From Bradyrhizobium sediminis (GTDB lineage: Bacteria; Pseudomonadota; Alphaproteobacteria; Rhizobiales; Xanthobacteraceae), in assembly GCF_018736085.1 (NCBI RefSeq), contig NZ_CP076134.1, positions 5,490,209-5,554,208 of the forward strand: DNA of 64,000 nt. Direction: 5' to 3'. Below are positions 1 to 9,891 of this stretch, one piece after another. The notes below the pieces were generated by a model. It was given only the letters and a program-made list of their open reading frames with translations. It ran no database searches and was not told where the DNA came from. Position numbers and translations under genes: made by a program. The stretch's first letter is position 1. Each line of letters opens with the position of its first letter.

Positions 1-2
1 GC

Positions 3-1649
3 GACATCGCGGCACGCCGCCCCGGCCATATCTCGCGCGTCGGCATGGGCACTTTCGTCGACCCGCGCAACGGCGGCGGCAAGCTCAACGCCCGCACCAC
101 CGAAGACATGGTCGAGCTGGTCACCCTCGGCGGCCAGGAATGTTTGTTTTACAAGACCTTTCCGATCGACGTCGGCATCATCCGCGCCACCACGGGCGAT
201 CCCGACGGCAACCTCACCATGGAAAAGGAAGCACTGACGCTGGAGGCGCTGGCAATCGCCATGGCGGCGCATAATTCCGGCGGCATCGTGATCGCGCAGG
301 TCGAACGGGTGGCCGAAAGCGGCAGCCTCAATCCGCGCCAGGTCAAAATCCCCGGCATCCTGGTCGACTGCGTCGTGGTGGCGAAGCCGGAAAATCACTG
401 GCAGACCTTCGGCACGCAGTACAATCCCGCGTTCAGCAGCGAGATCCGGGTACGCGCCGGCTCGCTGCCGCCGATGCCGATGAGCGAACGCAAGATCATC
501 GCGCGCCGCGCCGCCTTCGAACTGAAGCCCAACAGCGTCGTCAATCTCGGCATCGGCATGCCCGACGGCATCGCGGCGGTCGCCAACGAAGAGGGGATCA
601 TCGACCTCATCACCATGACCGCGGAACCCGGGGTGATCGGCGGCATCCCCGCGAGCGGGATCGATTTCGGCGCGGCGATCAACACCCAGGCGGTGATCGA
701 TCAGCCTTATCAGTTTGACTTTTACGACGGCGGCGGCCTCGACGCGGCATTTCTCGGCCTCGCCCAGGTCGATCGCGCCGGCAACCTCAACGTCAGCAAA
801 TTCGGCCCCAAGCTTGCCGGCGCCGGCGGCTTCATCAATATCAGCCAGAACGCCAAGAAGGTGATATTCGTCGGCACCTTCGGCGCCGGCCGCCTGCGCA
901 TTGCCTTGTCCGACGGCAAGCTCGCCATCCTGGAGGAGGCGAAAGCGCGCAAGTTCGTCGAAGCCGTCGAGCAAGTGACGTTCAGTGGGGCTTATGCGAC
1001 CAAGCGCGGGCAGAGCGTGCTCTACGTCACCGAACGCTGCGTCTTCACACTGACGCCCGACGGGCTCGAACTCGTCGAAGTCGCGCCCGGCATCGATATC
1101 GGACGCGATATCCTGGCGCTGATGGATTTCAAGCCGGCGATACCCCGCGATCCCGTTGCCATGGACCCGCGAATCTTCCGCGAGGGGCCGATGGATCTGC
1201 GCAAGGACATGCTTGCGATTCCGCTCGATCAGCGCTTCACGCTCGATGAGCAGCAGAACTTGTTCTTCGTCAATCTGGAGCGCTTCGCACTGCGCAGCCG
1301 CGCCGATATCGATGCGATCGCCGGAGCCGTGGAAATGAAGCTCGGCGGGCTCGGCCGGCGGGTCTACGCGATCGTCAACTACGACAACTTCTCGATCGTG
1401 CCCGAGCTGCTCGACGAATATTCGGCCATGGTGCGCAGCCTCGCCGACCGCTTCTACTCGGGCGTCTCCCGCTATACCACCTCGGGCTTCCTGCGCATCA
1501 AGCTCGGCGAAGCGCTGGAGAAACGCGGCGTCGCCGCGCATATTTTCGAAAGCGCGGAGGAAGCGCAGTCGGATTGGCGGAATGTCGCCGGCATCGCCGA
1601 CTCGCGCCCCGATCCCGACCGGCGTGTGACGCTTGGAAGAACCGCATGA
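3..1649 (+). CDS. Acyl-CoA:acetate/3-ketoacid CoA-transferase, 5'-partial
   Basis: Fused alpha/beta class I CoA-transferase, which moves CoA between carboxylic acids through a glutamyl-CoA intermediate. The frame is open to the left edge of the window, so the N-terminus is missing; 548 codons are visible. The expected nucleophile Glu lies in a TAEPGVIGG segment (codon 624-626), matching the ExGxxGG active-site loop of propionate/acetoacetate transferases, and the glycine-rich GIGMPDGIA oxyanion segment precedes it. The C-terminal part has the beta-subunit-like sequence ending near LGRTA. It sits 113 bp upstream of a solute-binding protein and a complete liv-type ABC operon on the same strand, so it may activate the acid imported by that transporter. 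The family is clear; the acid substrate is not. Confidence 0.85.
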   Translation, partial: DIAARRPGHISRVGMGTFVDPRNGGGKLNARTTEDMVELVTLGGQECLFYKTFPIDVGIIRATTGDPDGNLTMEKEALTLEALAIAMAAHNSGGIVIAQVERVAESGSLNPRQVKIPGILVDCVVVAKPENHWQTFGTQYNPAFSSEIRVRAGSLPPMPMSERKIIARRAAFELKPNSVVNLGIGMPDGIAAVANEEGIIDLITMTAEPGVIGGIPASGIDFGAAINTQAVIDQPYQFDFYDGGGLDAAFLGLAQVDRAGNLNVSKFGPKLAGAGGFINISQNAKKVIFVGTFGAGRLRIALSDGKLAILEEAKARKFVEAVEQVTFSGAYATKRGQSVLYVTERCVFTLTPDGLELVEVAPGIDIGRDILALMDFKPAIPRDPVAMDPRIFREGPMDLRKDMLAIPLDQRFTLDEQQNLFFVNLERFALRSRADIDAIAGAVEMKLGGLGRRVYAIVNYDNFSIVPELLDEYSAMVRSLADRFYSGVSRYTTSGFLRIKLGEALEKRGVAAHIFESAEEAQSDWRNVAGIADSRPDPDRRVTLGRTA

Positions 1650-1762
1650 ACGCTCAATGATATTTTTTCGAAACCGCGCGCAGCCGGAACATCGAATTGC
1701 AATGTTCCTCCCGCTGTGCGAATCGCTGTGATAACGTCAATTCTGCAACAGGAGGAACTGCC

Positions 1763-2947
1763 GTGCGCTTACCACTCATTCTCGCAACCGCCACACTCGG
1801 CCTGATCGGAAGCGCCGCCGCCCAGGCGGACGATCTCAAGATCGGCCTGATCTACGGAAAGACCGGGCCGCTGGAAGCCTACGCCAAGCAGACCGAAACC
1901 GGCCTGCGCATGGGACTGGAGTATGCCACCAAGGGCACCATGACGGTCGACGGCCGCAAGATCGTCGTCATCACCAAGGATGACCAGAGCAAGCCGGATC
2001 TCTCCAAGGCGGCGCTCGCGGAAGCCTATCAGGACGACAAGGTCGATATCGCGATCGGCACGACGTCGTCAGCGGCGGCGCTGGCCGACCTGCCGGTGGC
2101 CGAGGAAAACAAGAAGATCCTGATCGTCGAGCCCGCGGTCGCGGATCAAATTACCGGCGAGAAGTGGAATCGCTATATCTTCCGCACCGGGCGCAATTCC
2201 TCGCAGGACGCGATCTCCAACGCGGTGGCGATCGGCAAGCCCGGCGTCAGCATCGCCACGCTGGCGCAGGACTATGCCTTCGGCCGTGACGGCGTCGCCG
2301 CCTTCAAGGAGGCGCTGGCAAAGACCGGTGCGACGCTCGTCGCCGAGGAATATGCACCGACCACCACGACCGATTTCACCGCGGTGGGCCAGCGCCTGTT
2401 CGACGCGCTGAAGGACAAGCCGGGCCGCAAGATCATATGGATAATCTGGGCCGGCGCCGGCAATCCGCCGGCGAAGCTCCAGGACATGGATCCGAAGCGC
2501 TACGGCATCGAGCTCTCGACCGGCGGCAACATCCTGCCGGCGCTCGCAGGCTATAAGATCATGCCCGGCATGGAAGGCGCGACCTACTACTATTACGACA
2601 TTCCGAAGAATCCGGTGAACGACTGGCTCGTCGCCGAACACCAGAAGCGCTTCAACGCACCGCCGGATTTCTTCACCGCGGGCGGATTTGCCGCGGCGAT
2701 GGCCGCGGTCACCGCCGTGACCAAGGCGAAATCCACCGACACCGAAAAGCTGATCGCGGCGATGGAAGGCATGGAGTTCGACACGCCCAAGGGCAAGATG
2801 ATGTTCCGCAAGGAGGACCATCAGGCGCTGCAGAGCATGTATCACTTCAAGGTCAAGGTCGATCCGAACGTCGCCTGGGCCGTGCTGGAGCCGGTGCGCG
2901 AACTCAAGATCGGGGACATGAACGTTCCGATCCGCAACAAGCGGTAA
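1763..2947 (+). CDS. ABC transporter periplasmic substrate-binding protein (Peripla_BP_6)
   Basis: Periplasmic binding protein of the branched-chain amino acid/amide/carboxylate type. I chose the GTG at 1763 because a strong AGGAGG lies 6 bases before it; an in-frame start at 1697 would place extra residues before the signal peptide. The first about 23 residues form a signal peptide ending in SAAAQA, followed by the typical DDLKIGLIYGKTGPLEAYAKQ opening of type I binding proteins. About 394 residues, the normal size. First gene of the transporter block and 96 bp upstream of livG. Ligand cannot be read from sequence; the neighbouring CoA-transferase favours a carboxylic or aromatic acid over an amino acid (inference). 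Confidence 0.88.
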   Translation: MRLPLILATATLGLIGSAAAQADDLKIGLIYGKTGPLEAYAKQTETGLRMGLEYATKGTMTVDGRKIVVITKDDQSKPDLSKAALAEAYQDDKVDIAIGTTSSAAALADLPVAEENKKILIVEPAVADQITGEKWNRYIFRTGRNSSQDAISNAVAIGKPGVSIATLAQDYAFGRDGVAAFKEALAKTGATLVAEEYAPTTTTDFTAVGQRLFDALKDKPGRKIIWIIWAGAGNPPAKLQDMDPKRYGIELSTGGNILPALAGYKIMPGMEGATYYYYDIPKNPVNDWLVAEHQKRFNAPPDFFTAGGFAAAMAAVTAVTKAKSTDTEKLIAAMEGMEFDTPKGKMMFRKEDHQALQSMYHFKVKVDPNVAWAVLEPVRELKIGDMNVPIRNKR

Positions 2948-3043
2948 CCATCGTTCCGCGATTGGCCTCTCCCCGCATGTGGGGGAGAGGCCAAGACTAC
3001 TGCATCAAGACCCCTGCATCACGTGTCTACCCACGAGTTTTCG

Positions 3044-3808
3044 ATGACCTCCCTCGAAACCCGCGACCTGACCATTCGCTTCGGCGGCCACGTCGCGGTC
3101 AACCGCGTCAGTTGCACGTTCCGGCCGGGCGAACTGACCGCCATTGTCGGCCCCAACGGGGCCGGCAAGACTACCTATTTCAATCTGATCTCCGGACAAT
3201 TGCGCCCCACCGACGGCAGCATCCTGTTCGACGGCGCCGATATCACGCAACTTACCGCACCCTTGCGCACCCGCGCCGGCCTCGGCCGCGCGTTCCAGCT
3301 GACCAATCTGTTTCCCAATCTGAGCGTGGAAGAAAATGTCCGCCTCGCGGTGCAATCCGCGCACGGCGTGCATTACGACATGCTGCGGCCGTGGATGACC
3401 CGCCGCGACCTGATCGCCCGCGCCGACGCCATTCTCGACGAGGTCGCGCTCGGCGGCCGACGCAATGTGGCGGCGACCGCGCTGTCCCACGGCGATCAGC
3501 GCAAGCTCGAAGTCGCGCTGATGATGGCGCTCAAGCCGAAGGTCTTCATGTTCGACGAACCCACCGCCGGCATGAGCATCGACGAGGTGCCGGTCGTGCT
3601 CAATCTGATTGCGAAGCTGAAGCAGGATTCGAGCAAGATCATCCTGCTGGTCGAGCACAAGATGGACGTGGTGCGCTCGCTGGCCGACCGCATCATCGTG
3701 CTGCATAACGGCCAGCTGGTCGCCGACGGCAAGCCGGCCGAGGTGATCGCCTCGCCGATCGTGCAGGAGGCCTATCTCGGCATCGCGCCCGGAAAGAGCG
3801 CGGCATGA
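3044..3808 (+). CDS. livG: ABC transporter ATP-binding protein, LivG type
   Basis: Cytoplasmic ATPase of the liv-type importer. Walker A GPNGAGKTT is near residues 36-44, the signature appears as the LivG-style LSHGDQRKLEVA instead of LSGGQ, and Walker B is VFMFDEPTAGMS. I use the ATG at 3044, which gives the usual short N-terminus (MTSLETRDLTIRFGG); a GTG at 3023 is an alternative. The stop overlaps the livF start by 4 bp, indicating translational coupling. About 254 residues, normal for LivG. Confidence 0.9.
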   Translation: MTSLETRDLTIRFGGHVAVNRVSCTFRPGELTAIVGPNGAGKTTYFNLISGQLRPTDGSILFDGADITQLTAPLRTRAGLGRAFQLTNLFPNLSVEENVRLAVQSAHGVHYDMLRPWMTRRDLIARADAILDEVALGGRRNVAATALSHGDQRKLEVALMMALKPKVFMFDEPTAGMSIDEVPVVLNLIAKLKQDSSKIILLVEHKMDVVRSLADRIIVLHNGQLVADGKPAEVIASPIVQEAYLGIAPGKSAA

Positions 3809-4527
3809 CCGACCTTCTCACCCTCGCCGGCGTGCATACCCATGTCGGGCGTTATCACATCCTGCACGGCGTCGACTTCAGCGTGACCGAGGGCAAGACC
3901 ACGATGCTGCTCGGCCGCAACGGCGCCGGCAAGACCTCGACGCTGCGAACCATCATGGGCTTGTGGCAGGCTTCCGCCGGCCAGATCACGCTCGACGGGC
4001 AGCGCATCGAGGCGAGCGCGACGCCCGATATCGCGCAGCTCGGCGTCGGTTACGTCCCGGAGAGCATGGCGGTGTTCTCGGACCTGACGGTGAAGGAAAA
4101 CCTGATCCTGGCCGCACGCGACGGGCCGCTCGACGATGCCAGGCTGGAATGGATTTTCGGATTCTTCCCCGCGCTGCGCCGTTTCTGGCTGTCGCGCGCC
4201 GGGGCGCTGTCCGGCGGGCAGAAGCAGATGCTTTCGATCGCCCGCGCCATCGTCGAGCCGCGCAAGCTGCTGCTGATCGACGAGCCGACCAAGGGCCTGG
4301 CGCCGGCCATCGTGGTGGCGCTGATCGAGTGCTTTGCCGAAATCAAGCGCCGCGGCGCCACCATCCTCATGGTCGAGCAGAATTTCCATGCCGCGCGCGA
4401 GGTCGGCGATTCCGTTCTGGTGATGGACAACGGCCAGATCGTTCATCGCGGTGAAATGTCGGCGCTGGCCAGCGACGTGGCGCTGCAGGAGCGGCTGCTC
4501 GGACTCAGCCTGGAGGCGCATCAGTGA
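3805..4527 (+). CDS. livF: ABC transporter ATP-binding protein, LivF type
   Basis: Second ATPase of the importer. Walker A GRNGAGKTS, signature LSGGQKQML and Walker B LLLIDEPTKGLAP are all present, followed by the switch His region as MVEQN, in which the usual His is replaced by Gln; this is common in LivF proteins. 240 residues. Overlaps livG (ATGA) and livH (GTGA) by 4 bp each, so it is in the middle of a tightly coupled operon. Confidence 0.92.
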   Translation: MTDLLTLAGVHTHVGRYHILHGVDFSVTEGKTTMLLGRNGAGKTSTLRTIMGLWQASAGQITLDGQRIEASATPDIAQLGVGYVPESMAVFSDLTVKENLILAARDGPLDDARLEWIFGFFPALRRFWLSRAGALSGGQKQMLSIARAIVEPRKLLLIDEPTKGLAPAIVVALIECFAEIKRRGATILMVEQNFHAAREVGDSVLVMDNGQIVHRGEMSALASDVALQERLLGLSLEAHQ

Positions 4528-5534
4528 CCGACCTCGCCGCACCGGAAGCATTGCCCAAGCCGAAGCGGGATATCCTGCCGGCGCTGTTGCCGGCGATTCT
4601 CGCCCTCGCCATGCTGCCGTTGATCGGCTCGGGAAGTTCCTGGGTAACGCTGACGGTGGCCAGCCTCGCCATGGGCATGATGATCTTCATCATGGCGTCC
4701 GGGCTGACGCTGGTGTTCGGCCTGATGGACGTGCTCAATTTCGGCCACGGCGCCTTCATCGCGGTCGGCGCCTATGTCGCGACGCTGGTGCTGCTGCCGC
4801 TGGCGCCCTACGTGCAGGCCGACTCGCTGTTGACCAACCTGGCGGTACTGGCGCCGGCCGCCCTGCTGTCGATGGCGGTCTCCGGCGCGCTCGGGCTCGT
4901 GGTCGAGCGCGTGCTGATCCTGCCGGTCTACGGCCAGCACCTCAAGCAGATCCTGATGACGACCGGCGGATTGATCGTCGCCGAGCAGGCGCTGTATGCG
5001 CTGTGGGGGCCGCAGATCATTCCGCTGCCGCTGCCGGCCTCGTTGCGCGGTTCCTTCATCATCGGCGACGTCGCGATCGCGAAATACCGCCTGCTGGCGA
5101 TGCTGCTCGGGCTGGTCGTATTCGCCGCGATCCAGCTGGTGCTGAACCGCACCAAGATCGGCCTCTTGATCCGCGCCGGCGTCGAAAACCGCGAGATGGT
5201 GGAAGCGCTCGGCTATCGCATCAGGCGGCTGTTCCTCGGCGTGTTCATGGTCGGCTCCGGCCTCGCCGGCCTCGGCGGCGTGATGTGGGCGCTGTATCGC
5301 GAGCAGGTGCACGCCTCGATGGGCGACGATCTCACGGTGCTGGTGTTCATCGTGGTGATCATCGGCGGCCTCGGCTCGATCGGCGGCTGCTTCATCGGCG
5401 CGCTGCTGGTGGCGATGGTCGCGAACTACGGCGGATTTCTGGTGCCGAAACTGGCGCTGGTCTCCAACATCCTGCTGATGGTCGCGATCCTGATGTGGCG
5501 CCCGCGCGGGCTATATGCGGTGACCTCCAGATGA
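4524..5534 (+). CDS. livH: ABC transporter permease, LivH type
   Basis: Inner-membrane permease with about eight hydrophobic segments. The family signature is seen in the N-terminal third (FGLMDVLNFGHGAFIAVGAY) and the conserved EAA-like loop around RAGVENREMVEALGYRIRRLF. GTG start inside the end of livF; its stop overlaps the ATG of livM. 336 residues, somewhat longer than the classical 300 because of an N-terminal hydrophilic extension (about 15 residues, TDLAAPEALPKPKRD). Confidence 0.9.
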   Translation: MTDLAAPEALPKPKRDILPALLPAILALAMLPLIGSGSSWVTLTVASLAMGMMIFIMASGLTLVFGLMDVLNFGHGAFIAVGAYVATLVLLPLAPYVQADSLLTNLAVLAPAALLSMAVSGALGLVVERVLILPVYGQHLKQILMTTGGLIVAEQALYALWGPQIIPLPLPASLRGSFIIGDVAIAKYRLLAMLLGLVVFAAIQLVLNRTKIGLLIRAGVENREMVEALGYRIRRLFLGVFMVGSGLAGLGGVMWALYREQVHASMGDDLTVLVFIVVIIGGLGSIGGCFIGALLVAMVANYGGFLVPKLALVSNILLMVAILMWRPRGLYAVTSR

Positions 5535-6601
5535 TGATTCTTTCAGGCGATCCGCCGCGCAGCCGGCTTCTCGGCATCCTGCTCGTCGTCATCATCGCGG
5601 CGCTGGCGGTGGCACCCTTCGTCTTTCCCGGCGCCAAGGCGATGAACGTCGCCACCAAGATCTGCATCTTCGCAGCATTGGTGGCATCCTACGACCTCTT
5701 GCTCGGCTACACCGGCTCGGTATCGTTCGCGCACACGATGTTTTACGGCATCGGGAGTTATTCGATCGCGATCGCGCTCTATTCGATGGGACCGAACTGG
5801 ACGGCAGTGGCTGCCGGCGTTGTGACCGGCCTGCCGCTGGCGATGCTGCTGGCGCTCGGGATCGGGCTGTTTTCGTTGCGGGTCGAGGCGATCTTCTTTG
5901 CCATGATCACGCTGGCGGTGGCCTCCGCGTTCCTGGTGCTGGCCTCGCAACTGTCGTGGCTCACCGGCGGCGAGGACGGTCGCAGTTTTCAGCTGCCCGA
6001 ATTGTTGCGGCCGGGCACGGTCATCATTCCGAAGGACTGGTTCGGATTCGCCATCAACGGCCGCGTACTGACCTATTATCTGATCTTCGTGGCGTGCGCC
6101 GCGATGATCCTGGCGCTGCTGCGGGTGGTGAATTCGCCGTTCGGCCGCGTACTGCAGGCGATCCGCGAAAACCGCTTCCGCGCCGAAGCCCTGGGCTTCC
6201 GCACCGTGTTTCATCTGACCTATGCCAATTGTCTTGCCGCCCTCGTCGCCGCCAGCGCCGGTATGCTGAACGCGCTGTGGCTGCGCTACGCCGGGCCGGA
6301 CACGTCGCTCAGCTTTTCCATCATGCTGGACATTCTGCTGATGGTGGTGATCGGTGGCATGGGAACCATGTACGGCGCCATCATCGGCGCGACGATCTTC
6401 ATTCTGGCGCAGAACTATCTGCAGGCGCTGATGGGCGCGGCCTCCAACGCAGCGGCCGAGGCCGGACTGCCATTGTTGCCGGGATTGCTGCATCCGGATC
6501 GCTGGCTGCTGTGGCTCGGCCTGTTGTTTATCGCCAGCGTCTATTTCTTCCCCACCGGCGTGGTGGGACGGTTACGAAATCCTTCGCGCAAACCATCTTG
6601 A
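5531..6601 (+). CDS. livM: ABC transporter permease, LivM type
   Basis: Second inner-membrane permease of the importer. I start it at the ATG at 5531 (MMILSGDPPRSRLLG), which overlaps the livH stop; the frame stays open further upstream inside livF and livH, but that part is not coding. About 356 residues with eight to ten hydrophobic helices, and the LivM loop RENRFRAEALGFRTVFHLTYAN. Last gene of the operon; the next gene begins about 115 bp downstream. Confidence 0.9.
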   Translation: MMILSGDPPRSRLLGILLVVIIAALAVAPFVFPGAKAMNVATKICIFAALVASYDLLLGYTGSVSFAHTMFYGIGSYSIAIALYSMGPNWTAVAAGVVTGLPLAMLLALGIGLFSLRVEAIFFAMITLAVASAFLVLASQLSWLTGGEDGRSFQLPELLRPGTVIIPKDWFGFAINGRVLTYYLIFVACAAMILALLRVVNSPFGRVLQAIRENRFRAEALGFRTVFHLTYANCLAALVAASAGMLNALWLRYAGPDTSLSFSIMLDILLMVVIGGMGTMYGAIIGATIFILAQNYLQALMGAASNAAAEAGLPLLPGLLHPDRWLLWLGLLFIASVYFFPTGVVGRLRNPSRKPS

Positions 6602-6716
6602 GGGCTGTTGTAGCCCGTATTTCTACGGCCCGGACGCGCCATTAAGACCTGAGTAACCGGTTTTCCTAACCGGTATGCCATTTGTGCGTTGTATCCATAC
6701 CCCCTGGGGTTGGCGA

Positions 6717-9700
6717 ATGCGCAAATTGGCTTCCAGCGTGTGGAACGGGTTTACCGCGGCGATCGGGTCGCCGGCTCTTGCCGCGTCGATACGGCGTGGG
6801 CCGATCCTTTCGCTGATCCTGTGCGGCGGCCTGCTGGTCGCGGCAATCATCGTCGGCACGGTGATGATGGTCGGCGAATTCCGCGAGCGCACCCTCAGCA
6901 ACACCGAGCGCGAACTCGAAAATACCGTGCTGCTGCTGTCCCAGCACTTCGAGCAGCAATTCGAAGACGCCGATGTCATCGCGAACAACCTGATCGCCCA
7001 ACTGCAATTTTCCGAGATCGCTTCGCCCGAAATTTTCGAGAGGCAGATGTCGACGCCCGAAGCGCACCTGATGTTGCGATCCAAAGTCGGAACGCTGTCC
7101 CCTATCGGCGAAATCAAACTCTTCGATGCCAGGGGGACACTGATCAACTCATCGGGAGTCTGGCCGCTGCCGGCCATCAGCATTGCCGAGCGGGCCTATT
7201 TCAAGACCCTCAAATCGGATCCGGGCTCAAAAATTGCCCTGGCCGAGCCGGTTCGCATTTTCACCGGCAGTTGGACCACTGTCGTCGCCCACAGACTCAC
7301 CGGGCCGAACGGGGTTTTTCTCGGCGTGATGGCGAGACGGATAGACCCCGATAATTTCGAGAAATTCTTCGCATCCGTCGCGCTTGGCAAGGGCGCCGCC
7401 ATCTCCATGTTCCATCGCGACGGGACGATGCTGGCGCGCTATCCTCATATCGCCGACATGATCGGGCAAAAATTCAAGGGGGCGCCGCTGCTCAACAAGG
7501 TTCTGACCGAGGGCGGCCGGCAGACCCTCCGGATGCAGAGCCCCGTCGACGGGCTGCCACGGCTCGGTTCGGCGGCCGCCCTGAATCATTTGCCGGTCGT
7601 GGTCGTCGCGACCACGACCGTCGCCGCCGCGCTGGCCGACTGGCGCGAGCAAACCAGGCTGATCGTCGCCGCCGCCGTGCTGTCGGCGCTGGTGATCGCG
7701 GTCATTCTATTCCTGATCGTCAGGCAGATGGCCCGGCAAGGCCGGGATTCGCAGCAGCGGCTGGAATTGCAGAAGCAGCAGCTCGACACCGCCCTGAACA
7801 ACATGACGCAGGGCCTCGTGCTGTATGACGCATCGGCGCGCATCATCCTCTGCAACCGGCGCTACATCGACATGTACGAACTATCGACCGACGTCGTGAA
7901 GCCCGGCTGCCACTTCCACGACCTGATCCGGCACCGCCAGGCGACGGGATCCTTCGACGGGAATGTCGAGGAGTTTTGCTCAAACATCATGCGCAATGTT
8001 GCGCAGGGCAAAATCACGCACATGACCATGGAAACCGGAGGCCGTTCGTATCTGATCGTCAACAAGCCGCTGACGCAGGGTGGCTGGGTCGCGACCATAG
8101 AAGACATAACGGAGCGCCGGAACCTCGAACAGGAACGCGACCGCAATCATGCGTTCCTGCGTCAGATCATCGACAACATACCGTCACAGATCACCGTCAA
8201 GGACGTGCGCGATCGCCGTTATCTCCTGGTCAACCGGGTGGCCGAGACCCATTTCGGCCTCTCGAGCGACGCCATCCTCGGCAAAACGGCACCGGACATA
8301 TTTGCAGAGGCCGTCGCCGATGCGGTCACGGCACGCGACGAGGAGGCCCTGCGATCAGCTGACGGCTGGTTCCTCGACGCGACCCCGTGGGAAAGCTCGA
8401 CGCTGGGCCCCCGCTTCGTGACTTCAACGCGCATTGGAATCCGCGATCAGGCCGGCGAGACCCGATACCTCGTCAATGTCGTCGACGACGTGACCGACCG
8501 GCGGCGCGCCGACGAAAGGATCGCCCACCTCGCGCACTACGACGCGCTGACTGACCTGCCGAACCGGGTGCTGTTCCGCGAACAGATCGAACGTGAACTG
8601 CAGCGAACCGGCCGCGGCGAGCAGTTCGCACTGCTCTATATCGACGTCGACGAATTCAAGGGCATCAACGATTCGCTCGGACATCACGTCGGCGATGAAC
8701 TGCTGAAGGCCGTGGCTAACCGCCTCCGGAGCTGCATCAGGGAAACCGATCTCATCGCACGGCTTGGCGGCGACGAATTCGCGGTCATTCAGACTGGCGT
8801 CCGGAACACCCGCGAGGTCGTGGAGTTCGTAACGCGCATTCACGAGACCATCCGGCAGCCCTATCAATGCCTCGGCCACCAACTTTCGACCGACGCCAGC
8901 ATCGGCATTGCAATGGCGCCGCAGGACGGCACCGATCTGGATCAGCTGATCAAGAATGCCGATCTGGCAATGTATGGCGCCAAGGCCGGGGGACGCCGGA
9001 CCTATCGCTTCTTCGAGCCGGCCATGGATGCCAGCGCGAAGGCGCGGCTTGCCATGGAGCAGGACCTGCGTCAGGCGCTCGTGGATGGCGGCTTCGAAAT
9101 TCACTATCAGCCCCTCGTCGATCTTCGCCATAACGAGGTGACCGGCTGCGAAGCTTTGCTGCGCTGGCGCCATCCGGAACGCGGCATGATTTCTCCCGCC
9201 GAGTTCGTACCGGTCGCGGAAGACACCGGCCTGATCGTCGAGCTCGGCGAATGGGTCTTACGCACCGCCTGCGCCGAAGCGGCGACCTGGCCGGATCACG
9301 TCCGAATTGCCGTCAACGTCTCGCCGGTTCAACTGAAGTGCCCGACGCTGGCGCTGAAGATCACAAGCGCATTGGCGGCCTCCGGCCTGAAGGCGAGCCG
9401 GCTGGAGCTCGAGATCACCGAGGCAGTACTGATCCGCGACGACGAGACCGCGCTCGCCATCCTGCATCAGCTCCGCGCCATCGGTGTCCGGATCGCGCTG
9501 GACGATTTCGGCACCGGCTATTCCTCGCTGAGCTATCTGAAGCGCTTCCCCTTCGACAAGATCAAGATCGACCGCTGCTTCGTCAGCGACATCACGGAGA
9601 TCGACGGCTCGTCGGCGATCGTGCAGGCGGTGGTGAACATCGCAGCCTCCCGCGACATGACGACGACGGCGGAAGGCGTCGAAACATCAGAGCAGAAGGA

Positions 9701-9821
9701 ACTGCTTCGCGCGCTGGGCTGCACTGAGATGCAGGGCTACCTGTTCAGCGCCGCGAAACCCGGCCCGCAAGTGCGGCAACTGTTCGGCACGCAACCGGCG
9801 ATGAAGGCGGCCGTGGCCTAG
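6717..9821 (+). CDS. Sensor-PAS-GGDEF-EAL c-di-GMP turnover protein
   Basis: Inner-membrane c-di-GMP enzyme of about 1,034 residues. Order: helix 1 (about 28-52), a periplasmic Cache-like sensor domain (about 55-315), helix 2 (about 316-340), PAS (about 355-475), PAS (about 480-605), GGDEF and EAL. The diguanylate cyclase motif GGDEF is intact at 684-688, preceded five residues earlier by the inhibitory I-site RETD. The phosphodiesterase motif is intact (EALLRWRHP at 812), with the downstream DDFGTGYSSL present, so both activities are possible. I chose the ATG at 6717 because it gives a compact N-terminus; the ATG at 6675 is also in frame. The gene is monocistronic between livM and a terminator-like hairpin at 9857. 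The sensed ligand is unknown. Confidence 0.88.
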   Translation: MRKLASSVWNGFTAAIGSPALAASIRRGPILSLILCGGLLVAAIIVGTVMMVGEFRERTLSNTERELENTVLLLSQHFEQQFEDADVIANNLIAQLQFSEIASPEIFERQMSTPEAHLMLRSKVGTLSPIGEIKLFDARGTLINSSGVWPLPAISIAERAYFKTLKSDPGSKIALAEPVRIFTGSWTTVVAHRLTGPNGVFLGVMARRIDPDNFEKFFASVALGKGAAISMFHRDGTMLARYPHIADMIGQKFKGAPLLNKVLTEGGRQTLRMQSPVDGLPRLGSAAALNHLPVVVVATTTVAAALADWREQTRLIVAAAVLSALVIAVILFLIVRQMARQGRDSQQRLELQKQQLDTALNNMTQGLVLYDASARIILCNRRYIDMYELSTDVVKPGCHFHDLIRHRQATGSFDGNVEEFCSNIMRNVAQGKITHMTMETGGRSYLIVNKPLTQGGWVATIEDITERRNLEQERDRNHAFLRQIIDNIPSQITVKDVRDRRYLLVNRVAETHFGLSSDAILGKTAPDIFAEAVADAVTARDEEALRSADGWFLDATPWESSTLGPRFVTSTRIGIRDQAGETRYLVNVVDDVTDRRRADERIAHLAHYDALTDLPNRVLFREQIERELQRTGRGEQFALLYIDVDEFKGINDSLGHHVGDELLKAVANRLRSCIRETDLIARLGGDEFAVIQTGVRNTREVVEFVTRIHETIRQPYQCLGHQLSTDASIGIAMAPQDGTDLDQLIKNADLAMYGAKAGGRRTYRFFEPAMDASAKARLAMEQDLRQALVDGGFEIHYQPLVDLRHNEVTGCEALLRWRHPERGMISPAEFVPVAEDTGLIVELGEWVLRTACAEAATWPDHVRIAVNVSPVQLKCPTLALKITSALAASGLKASRLELEITEAVLIRDDETALAILHQLRAIGVRIALDDFGTGYSSLSYLKRFPFDKIKIDRCFVSDITEIDGSSAIVQAVVNIAASRDMTTTAEGVETSEQKELLRALGCTEMQGYLFSAAKPGPQVRQLFGTQPAMKAAVA

Positions 9822-9856
9822 CTACGAAGATTCCGCAGTTGCCCGGCGAAGTCCCG

Positions 9857-9888
9857 GGCGGCGCCGTTGCGGCGCCGCCGGAATTTTT
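9857..9888 (+). terminator. Rho-independent terminator after the GGDEF-EAL gene
   Basis: A 9-bp perfect GC stem (GGCGGCGCC / GGCGCCGCC) with the loop GTTGC, followed by GGAATTTTT. It lies 36 bp after the stop of the GGDEF-EAL gene and just before the convergent cytochrome b561 gene. The T-run is only on the + strand, so it serves the c-di-GMP gene. Confidence 0.7.
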
Positions 9889-9891
9889 CCT

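Noticed and set aside
4451..5530. N-terminal extension of the livM frame
   Set aside because: Lies inside livF and livH in another frame with Arg/Ala-rich shadow sequence; livM starts at 5531.
6655..6675. Operator or terminator made of two TAACCGG repeats before the GGDEF-EAL gene
   Set aside because: The repeats are short, there is no T-run, and no second occurrence supports a regulatory role.
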